A stretch of DNA of 64,000 nt, taken from NCBI GenBank assembly GCA_018287875.1, contig JAGVVL010000018.1, positions 3,216,501 through 3,280,500 of the forward strand, read 5' to 3'. Below the pieces are notes generated by a model. It was not told the DNA's origin, ran no database searches, and saw nothing but the letters and a program-made list of their open reading frames with translations. The translations under genes were made by a program, and so were the position numbers. Below are positions 21,987 through 31,500 of this stretch, piece after piece. Positions within the stretch are counted from its first letter, which is position 1. Each line of letters begins with the position of its first letter. Source of the DNA: Nigrospora sphaerica. Its lineage: Eukaryota > Ascomycota > Sordariomycetes > Amphisphaeriales > Apiosporaceae.

Positions 21987-24068
21987 TTAATGTAGAACGT
22001 ACTTCTTGCATTCGTGCTTCCCTTCTTGCCACCTACTTACCGCCTCGCCATTCATGTAGCCATGGATGTACGCGTCTCCCACCAGCCTGTATTCGTTTCG
22101 GGGGCCCTCTTTTCGCAATAAAACCGGCGTGGAACAGCCCAGTGGAATGACAACTTCATCGCCCCGTGCCATAGCCCCCGTGCCCATTCCGAGCCCACCG
22201 CCATAAGCAACGAAGAAGCACCGACCCATCATGTGCTCGCCAAAATGAACCTGAATGAAGTCTCTTAGCGCAAGTCCTCCAAGGTCCACTTCGGCGTACG
22301 CATGCTTCTCAAGTTCAGTATCCATGCAAATAAAGGGCAAGCGTTCCGCCAGAAACCGTGAAAATAAATGGTAGCAGACTGAAAACCACTCATCCTCTTT
22401 CTCCTCCCAGGCAGGTGGAAGAATGCCCAAACTGAGGACCAGGCAGAAGAGTTTCTCTTGCGCATCCCTAGCAGGTTCTGGTAAGTCCACGGTGGAACCC
22501 AAGAGAATGGCACGCCACTGTAAAAATGCCATCAGGTAGTCGTTCAGCCTGGCCAAGGCACCTACTGCTATCCCGTGGTCTTTAATAGAGTCAATGTAAA
22601 TTGCTTCGATCTCCAGTTTGTTCAGGTGGCGGTCTTTGAACCTGAAACGCGCTCTGCGTTTGCCGGACGCGTTAAATGTCCTATGCTTTTCGCCTAGTGC
22701 TGCTACTCCGGGCATTTGCGACCAATCCGGTACAAATGAGGGAAAATCTGCTGAGTTGAACCGAGGAGGAAAGTGAATGGCGTCGCATATCACGTCGAGT
22801 TTGCCCGTCGTGTCCAGGATGATATCCACAACCTTAGCGTATACATGCTTAACCAGCCGCTTATAATCAGGCCTCACTTTGTCGCGAAGCTCCTCCGGCA
22901 GGATCCCAAGAATGCCGAATAATTTATCTCGTGGGTCTGCGCAGAGTTTTGGGCGACAACGACGTAAGACATGTAGGAGGTGGCCGTCGTCAGGTTTATA
23001 CCGGGGTGTAGAGATGGGGAGGATGCTGTTGGGTCCTTCATGCCTTAGGACCTGCGACTGGCTGAGCTGGTTATTGGCAGTGGGTCGGCGCTCCAGACGC
23101 GAAGGGAGGTAATCCTTGAACCGACGAAAGACCGTACATGCATCCTGGTACGTTTGCCAAGGAACCATGGTAGTCCCGCAGTATACCATGATTCTCTTCG
23201 CGTTCTGGACTTCTTGAACGACCCAGAGCCTTCTCCAGTAATCTCGCTGGAACAGGCAGGTAGCGGCTGAGATGCCTCCTTCCTCATTGAAGAGGACCTG
23301 CAAAATATCCTCATTGCTCGAGTCAACATACTCTGCGACATTCTGGAGAAAACGCACGGCGTATTCGCTGTTATCTGCTGCCGGTCCCAGCCAAATAGCC
23401 ACCGATTCGGCCCCGGAGTAGATTTTTGTCATAAGCTGTACTTGCTGTGCCCGCTCGACTTGGTCCTCTTGATTGATGCAAAGTGCGTCGGCCCACACCC
23501 ACACAGCCTTATCCTTCTGGCGCATTGCTCTTAGGGCCCCATAAAGGCTGACGGACACTTCCATGCTCGTAGATCCCACCCATAGAAGTTTCGTATTTTC
23601 CGGATCGCCCCAGGCATATGAAATAGCAGTATAGGGCGTTGGTAAGTTAAGCTGATGGGTGGAAATCTCACACCTGACTTGGTGCCCCCGGGTTGGATGG
23701 ATCCTCGCTAGCCTGAATTGCCCTTCACAGAGCTGATCGTATGCGTATAGGTGAACTCCAGTTGCATTTGTGTTGATCGTGGGGGCGTATGTGTCAGATT
23801 GGGGTGCATATCCGGCCGGGGACAGAGCTTCAGATGTGCTGGTGTCTCCGCATCGTGTAATGGCGACGGCTCTGCTACTTTCCAGGCGTTTCGAAAACGG
23901 TATTAAGAAACGAGAATAGCGTTCGAAGATGATCCGAATGTCCTCAGGCTCGGAGACCTGGCTGGCTGAGGGAGAAGACGGTCGAACTCTTAGCGAAGGC
24001 GAGGGCGGCGGGGGGGACAAGGCTCGCGGGTCACGACTCCCCAGAAGCGAGCTTTGGGCAGGGTCCAT
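21987..24068 (-). CDS. HET-domain protein
   Basis: A single-exon gene of 693 aa, starting at the first in-frame ATG (MDPAQSSLLGSRDPRAL). Residues about 1–145 are Ser/Pro-rich and variable. The HET domain spans roughly 146–300: YTAISYAWGDPENTKLLWVG, AVWVWADALCINQEDQVERA, QLMTKIYSGAESVAIWLGPA and RRLWVVQEVQNAK. Downstream are the usual HET-protein landmarks CADPRDKLFGILGILPEE and FPSFVPDWSQMPG, and near the C-terminus GRCFFVAYGGGLGMGTGAMA, VVIPLGCSTPVLLRKEG and YRLVGDAYIHGYMNGEA. HET proteins act in vegetative incompatibility and other nonself responses that end in cell death; most members have no assigned partner. The frame stays open about 33 bases upstream of this ATG with no better ATG. The next gene, divergently transcribed 1.2 kb away, is also a HET gene. 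Confidence 0.93.
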   Translation of the reverse strand: MDPAQSSLLGSRDPRALSPPPPSPSLRVRPSSPSASQVSEPEDIRIIFERYSRFLIPFSKRLESSRAVAITRCGDTSTSEALSPAGYAPQSDTYAPTINTNATGVHLYAYDQLCEGQFRLARIHPTRGHQVRCEISTHQLNLPTPYTAISYAWGDPENTKLLWVGSTSMEVSVSLYGALRAMRQKDKAVWVWADALCINQEDQVERAQQVQLMTKIYSGAESVAIWLGPAADNSEYAVRFLQNVAEYVDSSNEDILQVLFNEEGGISAATCLFQRDYWRRLWVVQEVQNAKRIMVYCGTTMVPWQTYQDACTVFRRFKDYLPSRLERRPTANNQLSQSQVLRHEGPNSILPISTPRYKPDDGHLLHVLRRCRPKLCADPRDKLFGILGILPEELRDKVRPDYKRLVKHVYAKVVDIILDTTGKLDVICDAIHFPPRFNSADFPSFVPDWSQMPGVAALGEKHRTFNASGKRRARFRFKDRHLNKLEIEAIYIDSIKDHGIAVGALARLNDYLMAFLQWRAILLGSTVDLPEPARDAQEKLFCLVLSLGILPPAWEEKEDEWFSVCYHLFSRFLAERLPFICMDTELEKHAYAEVDLGGLALRDFIQVHFGEHMMGRCFFVAYGGGLGMGTGAMARGDEVVIPLGCSTPVLLRKEGPRNEYRLVGDAYIHGYMNGEAVSRWQEGKHECKKYVLH

Positions 24069-25310
24069 CTCGGTGGCCGGTTTGGAAACCTCGACAAACA
24101 CCCTACATCAGCATCGAATAGAATTAGGATGGACTAAGATTCAAGACGGTTCAGAAAAGACTGCCAGGAAACAATCGGAAAGCAAAGAATGTACGAGAAA
24201 AAGAGGGGTACGCATCATCCGTCATCAGGCTGAACGGCCAGCTCGAAGCCCGACTGGAGGCTCACCTCGCTTGCTACGAAGATGACATGCATGGCGAAGC
24301 AGCGCACTAGCATAGATCAGGAAAGCCGTCGCGGCTTTTTCCTGTTTCACAAGGAGGCTTTCCTGGGCGAGTAACGGTGTGTAACGAATGCTATACCTAA
24401 ATACTGCGATACGTAGGGTTTTATGCTAAGTCAGGCTAAAGAGCGTCAGGAACTGATCACTGAACTGCTTGTGACCTAGGAGGAGGTTGGCTGTGAACTA
24501 ATCGACTGATGGCGGAGGATTGACTGAGCTCCCTAATAGAGTCGTTAGGCAATGCTGCTGATGGAGTGGCAACTGGCAGCAGGTGTCGGGCCCGGACCAC
24601 CCGGGTTTCTGGCCATGTGAAGGGGATCGGCCCCAGTCCGCTGATGAAGGCATGCTCCTACAACTACACCCATCGTGCCTCTAGTACCATCGTCAGCCTG
24701 CTCAATAACGATATCTCGATAACTAAATAAGTAATGAGTCCGTCCTTACAGAAAGAACAAATAAAACCCCTATCTCGTCACGCTGAGCGCTATTGCCTCT
24801 TTCAGTACTCACCCAATGTCTCTGTTGCTTGCTTTTCGGTTCCAACTTTGGTTTTCCTTTCATGATCATCGGTTCTCGACCAGCGGGATTTGTTCAAACT
24901 CTGGTGAAGAAGTGCCATCTGCTGGCGACTGGGAATTAACATGAAAGAAACATCGGAACTCCCTGTGCATTGGAAGCGCATCACATCCCGATGTTGGCAC
25001 CGATCTCTCCTGTCCAGCTACTTTGTACAACATGAGATACTCAGAGATACACGACCACCTGCCCGATATCTTCCCGCGTTGGATTGGCGGCCCTGCGAGC
25101 GACATGTGTTGAGTGCCCTCTTATTGCGGACGCAAAAGCAACCATGACCATTCACCTCTCAGCTTCTCGCAATCATGAACGATGCTCCGTGATTTACTTG
25201 CAATTCTCCGTCTACTTTTTGAGCGAGAGATTCTGTACACGGACAAAGAAAGCGACAAGTGTGTGCATGTGGCGATACCGGGGGTTTGGCAAAGCCTACC
25301 GTTAGCCACC
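24069..25310. other. Divergent promoter region between two HET genes
   Basis: A 1.24-kb shared upstream region, noticeably AT-richer than the flanking coding DNA. No RNA gene or repeat array was recognised. An in-frame ATG at 25182 would extend the next gene by 43 codons but lacks family similarity. Confidence 0.55.
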
Positions 25311-27615
25311 ATGGTGCCCTACGCTCTATCCTACCAATACAGCGACCTCGACCAGTCCCTGAAAGAAACACGAGTCGTCGAGCTTCTTCCCGGTTCTTTC
25401 GAAGAGAGCCTCCGGATCAAAATTCACCATGTTTCCCTGGCCGATGACCTGCTAGTCATCGCGACGCCGCGGCCCGTCTCGCTCGAAGCGCTCCAGGAGA
25501 CGCTTCCACCCGACTGGGCAGCCCGGCAATGCCTCGATGGCCGCTACCTCTTCGAGCGCGTCCAAGACTATGAGCCCGACGATCCGTACGAGACAACATG
25601 GACGCATCCTGTAACCGGTGCCGACCCGAACCTGGGGGAGGAGAACCCCGAGTTTGAAGCCCTCTCATACGCCATGGGCCCACCAGGCGCCGAGGAGGAA
25701 GTTCATGTGCTAAAGCCGTCGGCGCCGTCGACCAGCACATTTGGCTTCAGTCTGGGTTGCCTCGCTATCCGGGCGAACTTGGCCGCAGCCCTGAGGCACC
25801 TCCGCTACCGCGATCGGGAGAGGAGGCTGTGGATCGACGCGCTTTGTATCAACCGGTCCAGCGCCTCGGAGCGAAGCTACCAGGTATACCTGATGCACGA
25901 TATATACCGCCACGCGAGTCGCGTTGTGGTCTGGCTCGGGGCCGAGCGGGACAACAGCAAACTGGGCCTCGCGGTCCTGCGACACCTCGGCGAACAGGCG
26001 CTCTACACCGAGGGCGGGGCGTGGAGGACGAATGTGCCAGGTTGCAGCGACCCGGCGCTGGCGCGCTCGTCGGTGCCGCTGCCGTGGGACGAGTGGACGT
26101 GGCTTGCCGTGACCGACCTTCTACAGCGCCCGTGGTTCTCGCGGCTGTGGTCGTGGCAAGAGGTGCGGCTCGCGACGGCGCACCGCTCCGTGCTGGTCTG
26201 CGGCTACGACGCCCTGCCCCTGGCGCTTTTTCGCCGCGCCATCCTCTGCGCGAGCGACAAGCGCACCCTGCCCGTCGCCGAGATCCGCGGGCTCCTGCTC
26301 GACGTCGTCGAGCTCCTCCTGCCCGCCCGGCAACAGCCCTTCTTCCAGGAGCTGCAGGTGCTCGGCTGGCGCCGCTGCGCCGACCCGCGCGACCGCATCT
26401 ACGGCGCCCTGGCAGCCGCCCCGCCAGCACTGCGCGCTCATTTGCGGCCTGACTACGCCCTCCCCGTCGCCCGCGTCTACCAGCAGTTCTGCCATGTCTA
26501 CCTGGAGCGCCTACGCCGCCTCGACTTCCTCGAGCGCTGCGACCTCGATGCCCGTCACGTCGACGACGGCCCGACCTGGGTGCCCGACTGGTCCGTCCCC
26601 GCCGACCGTACCGCCCGGCTACCCGACGCCGGCGCCTCCTCGCACGCCGCCGGTGCCTCGGCCGCTGCGGTGCGTCCGCATTCAGACGCCCACAACGAGG
26701 TCCTCGAGGCTCTCGGCGTGTGCTGCGGCACCGTGACCTTTGTCGGCGACCCCGCGCCCGCCGACGGCGCCGGCCTCGTCGCCGCCGTCCGCGCCTGGGC
26801 CCGCGCGCCCGGCCTGCAGACCGGCGGGTCCTACGCGCCGACGGGCGAGCCCACCCTAGAAGCCTTGGTCACGCTGCTCGCGCAGGGCCACGTGCGGGAC
26901 CGCTGGCCGCAGTGCCACCGCCTGCCAACCGCGCGGGAAGCGGCGCAGCAGCACGGGCCCACCCTCACGCAGCCGTCGCCGCCGGCCCCCGCGGGCCCCG
27001 CGGCCGCCGCCCTCGTCCGGTTCCTGCGCGTGCGCCACCGCGCCTTCTTCATGACGGACACGGGGTACGCGGGGACGACGGCGGCGGGCCGACCTCGGCC
27101 CGGCGACAAGCTCATCGTGCTGCTAGGGTGCCCCGCGCCGCTGCTGCTGCGCACCGGCCTCTCGGGCCTGCACCGCGTCGTCGGCCCCGCGCACGCCCAC
27201 GGCCTACGCGACGGCGAGGCCCTGCTCGGGCCCCTGCCCCGCGGCTGGCGCGTCCGCATGGCCCGCGAGCACGGCTTCTTCGACCGCCGCCACTTTTTCA
27301 ACGTCGCCTCGGGCCGCGAGACGCACGACGACCCGCGCCTCGGCCCGCTGCCCAACGGCTGGGAGCAGGTCGTCGTCCAGGCCCCCGAGGAGGGCCTTGT
27401 TGTCGGAGAAGAGGAGTTTGGGATGCGGTTTCGGGATAGGTGAGTACCCGCCTTTTGGTAGAGGGTCTCGTGGTGGCCCGCTGAAATTCCGGTGATTGTT
27501 TGCTGACTACTGCCATGGTAGGTCGACGGGGGAACTTCTTAATTCGGATCCGAGGTTTGCCCCGGTAGCGCTCGCAAAGCAAGGTGTCAAACTGGAGATC
27601 TTCAGCCTCATCTAA
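25311..27615 (+). CDS. HET-domain protein with WW-like modules
   Basis: Two exons, 25311–27439 and 27522–27615, encode 740 aa. The start has a near-ideal context (gccaccATGG) and gives MVPYALSYQYSDLD, the usual opening of this class. Between the N-terminal strand (IRLL-like VVELLPGSFEESLRI) and the HET core sits a WW-type module at about 65–100: LPPDW, GRYLFERV, TTWTHPV. HET landmarks follow: FEALSYAMGPPG (the usual W of YAWG/YTWG is M), RRLWIDALCINRSSASERSY, ASRVVVWLGAE, RLWSWQEV, CADPRDRIYGALAAAP and PTWVPDWSVP. Two further WW-like repeats lie at the C-terminus (LPRGWRV...ETHDDPRLG, from about 642; then LPNGWEQV...NSDPRFAP). The intron, gtgagt...gtag, interrupts the second; splicing restores DRSTGELLNSDPRF, which supports the model. 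The C-terminal copies lack the second Trp. A role in incompatibility is known for the family only. Confidence 0.9.
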
Positions 27616-28582
27616 TCTCGGGATCGGTTACGGGAGCGAATCCCTGCCCAAGGTAACCAGAAGCTACTTACCGGCTCTGGGAACAACGCATATTGGTGCT
27701 AATCACACTTTTGGGCGATGCTGTGTACCCTACCTTGAAGAACAGCGGCATAAGTACTTACTCAAGTGCATACGTCGGTAGCTGAGGTCCATGTGCGTGC
27801 GAATGGTACGGTCCTATATGTTTTGAGAACGAATGCCCGGATCTCCCATTGTTCCCTTGAACAGCAAGTGGCCATGGTGTTCTGCCTGCCATCAGCTGCA
27901 GCCATCCTTCCTGGACTGCGCCTTCAAGATGAACCCTTCTGCAGCCGCCCTTGCGAAAGCTAGGATGATGCCGCATGCATACTTCCCGGTTATGATTGGT
28001 CGCTGTCTCTCGTCTCTTTCTTTTCCTATGAAGCCTCTCCTGATAATACATTAAAACCAACAGTGGACGTCCATAATGAACAGCCTTTCTGATTTCGGTT
28101 CTGTGAGGTATATTAGGTAAAATACTTGCCTTTTATTGACATAACGAGAGCTACCCCACTGAGCTCCCCTTCAGTTTTACGGCGGGTCCCCTTGGTCCCT
28201 GCCTAAAACAGAACAAAAGTTTAGCGCGAAGAGCTCTCTCTTCAGGCGCGACTTCCACCTCTGCCAAACTTTCGCGTTCGGCCGGGTTGCCAGGGCCACT
28301 TCTAATCCGACTTCTCTCCTTCCCACGGTCACCCTTGATTTCAGACTCGAGAACGGTTTCGTGGTGATCGCCTTGCCCTACAGCATGAGCTGGTGTCCTC
28401 GACCCCTCTACTAAGCGTAACCGACACCTTTCACGACCACTGTACGATGCGACGAGGATCCGAATAGTTCGTTCCTGATACCCATATTGCGCCATCCCCT
28501 CTCGACACCCCGGACGTTACGCGGACAGCCCTTCTGCTGCGATCAACTCTCCCCAGCCCTCTTATTCTCTGCACCGGTCGAC
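27616..28582. other. Intergenic
   Basis: 0.97 kb upstream of the large nuclear-protein gene. No coding or RNA feature is supported. A short tRNA A-box-like string near 28150 has no matching B box and was rejected. Confidence 0.55.
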
Positions 28583-31500
28583 ATGTCGCCCACGCAGATG
28601 CGCCTGCGCCTGGTGGTGCGTCGAAACTGCCTTCCCGATGCTAACATTGTCTGGCCCATCTCAATTGAGAACGACCCCACCATCGCCAGGCTGGTCGAAC
28701 AAGTCAACGATATTGTGCCCCTCGAAAGCGCCGATTGGGGTCTGGAAGATTATGCTGTTGAGCTTCACGCCCCTGACGGCTCCAAGTTCGAGTGCCTGCA
28801 CTTCCAGCCCATCCGTAGCGTGCTCAAGGAAGATGACCAGGTCTTCATCCGGCCACTGGCGACCGAAGAGATCAAGCAGCGCCGTTTCAGCGGCCGCCAC
28901 CAGATCTCTGCCGATGGCAAGCACCTGGTGGACGGTGTTGCATTTGGCAGGCCCCTGTTGAGGACACCGCGCGGCCGTCCCCCTCTCGACATACCACCGC
29001 GCAAGCGTAGAAGGATCGGCTACGAGGACGAGGACGAGGACGATAATGCTGCGGCGGATGAAGAAGACGAGGATTTGGCCCCGCGGTTCCTCACCAACGG
29101 CGAAGAAGGCCATCGGAACCCTAGAAGCGTCAGGTTTGCAACGGACTTTGACGGCGTTGAGACGGATGAAGACGAAGACCGCGAGGAAGAAGCTACCCAT
29201 AAATATGGTGACCACGACTTGGAACAAGACAACTTTGGCGGAGGGAACTCTTCGGTGGACGATTCAGAGGAAGACAGTTCTGACGACGAAGACCCAGATG
29301 ACAACGTCGACGAAAATCTGGAAGATGAGCTTGAAGACTTGCGCAAAGATGGCGCTGACATGCAAGGTTTCCGGAGGGGTAAAGACGAGCCCATGAAAGA
29401 AGCCCCAACGTCTACACGGGAGCCTGATCTGCAGCCGCTGCGTAATATCGAAATTTTGCAAGCCGCATTCCCCTCTGCCCCCACTGCAGTGTGCGAGCAA
29501 ATACTGCAGGTGGGCAATCATGACCTCAAGTACTCATACGCAACTCTGCTAGCTGCTTTCAAACCCGAAATGCCCGAATCCAAACTTGCCCGGTCATGGA
29601 AGCCGGCAGACTTTGGGAATGGCTCTGCGAATACGGCTTCCGCCCGCACTGAAACTAATGATAGCCTGGGTGACGAGGAAGAAGAGGCCGAAGACGACGA
29701 AGAGGACGAGGTGACGGACTTTGTGAAACAATTTGATCACCGTGGCCTTCCTCCTGGTTCCATCTCATCGGGAACTGCGCTGAAAGCCATGGCCAGCATC
29801 TCTGGTGGTCGCAGCAGCAACACGTTCGATGGCCAGACCAACTCTGCTCCAGCAAATTTGACTGGGAGCAAGAAAATCTTCGACAACGCGGCTCCGGTAG
29901 AAGACGAGGATACCTCCAGCAGTGGCACATCTTCGACTTCAAGTTCAGACGAGGACGAAGGTGACGCAGAGGAGGATTCGTCGTCGGCAGAAGACTCGTC
30001 CACTGGCGATGATACTGTCGTGAAGAAACCGCGGCGAGGTCGCAATACCTCGGATTCTTCGGATGAAGATAGCGACAGCGACGATAGCAGTGACAGCGGC
30101 CCGGAAGAAACGAGTTCCAAAGGCGGCGCCAATATTGACCGAGGTCGCAAACGCCACCAGAAAACCAACAATGTATCCGATACGAGCAGTTCTGGTACCA
30201 GCTCCAGCGATGCAGAGTCCGCTGCCGACGACGAAACGTCTTCTTCCGAAGAAAGCTCTGGTGAAGACAGTGGTGACTCAAGCTCGGAATCAGAAGAGGA
30301 GATAACGTCGAAGGTTGGCCGAAAGATCCAGCCACCACCGGCCCCGACCTCAAACTCCCGCCCTTCAGCCAGCGCGAAGGGAGCCTCGCAGAGCTCTGAT
30401 TCGACCCAGCAGTCTCAACCTCTTGTTCCTCCCGGAGCTGGCAAAGAGTCGACCAAGAAGCGCAATGAACGGCGCCGCTTGCTTCAGAAGATGAGAAAAT
30501 CCGGCCAAGAGCCTCAAAAATTGGATGTGAGACCTGGGGCGTCGCAGGCCACCGAGAAGGAACTGTTTGAGGCTAAGCGAAAGGCGCTGCTCGACGCAAT
30601 CGCTAGTGGCGGCGTAGAAGTCGGCCCCCGGGGCGATTTCAACTTTGCAGATGAATCCGTGACTTCCCAGCGCAGTGCAAAACGGAAACGAGACGATCAA
30701 AATGCGTCTCAGCCACCTGTCGACGCTGGTGTGCAGCCTGTCGACGGAAGGCCGGACGAGGAGACGGCCGTGAGCCAGGGAAGCAGTTCGCCAAACTCGG
30801 CCCAGAAGCGACGTCGCATCGATCTTGGTGCAGGACGCCGCATGCTTTTTGGGGCGCTGGGGCTTCGCAACCCCAAAACAAGGGAAGACGAGGACAAGCT
30901 TCGGACCAAATTGATGAAGGATGTTCGCCCCCTTGCGAACGCACGCCTGGCAGAGTCGACCTCTGAAACGCCTGCAGCGGAAGACGGAGAGGTGGGGGAG
31001 GAAGACCCCGATGCCTGGCGCGAAAAGATCATATATCGAGCAGTCGAGTGCTGCCAGGAAGGCATTGAGCTCAGCGAGCCACCTTTCCCTTTCGTGCAGC
31101 GATGGGATCCTCAACAGCAAGGCCACTGGTACCACAAGAAGAACAAGCGTGGCGGCGGCAACAAGAAAGCTCAACGCAACCAGTCGCATTTCTACGAGGA
31201 AGAAAGCCGTGGCGGCAAGAAGAGAAAGCATGACCGGCAGGAGGATTGGGAGAATGAGGGCTGCGACAATTCGTACTACGACGAGTCGCAGGCAATGGAA
31301 CTGAACTACGACGACGTGGAAGAGGAGGTGACTGGCAATGACCCGACGGCCGAGGCCAGCCAGTTTACCGACGTTGACGACCTTCCATCGCTGCCTAAGA
31401 ACCTCGGTGATTTGGCCCCTCTCACACCCGGCGAAGTCAAGAAGGGCATGGTCGTCACTTGGAAGCAATTCATCCTCTCCAAGGCGACCAATTGGCAGCC

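Noticed and set aside
28140..28200. tRNA A-box-like string on the minus strand
   Set aside because: No B box or anticodon stem downstream.
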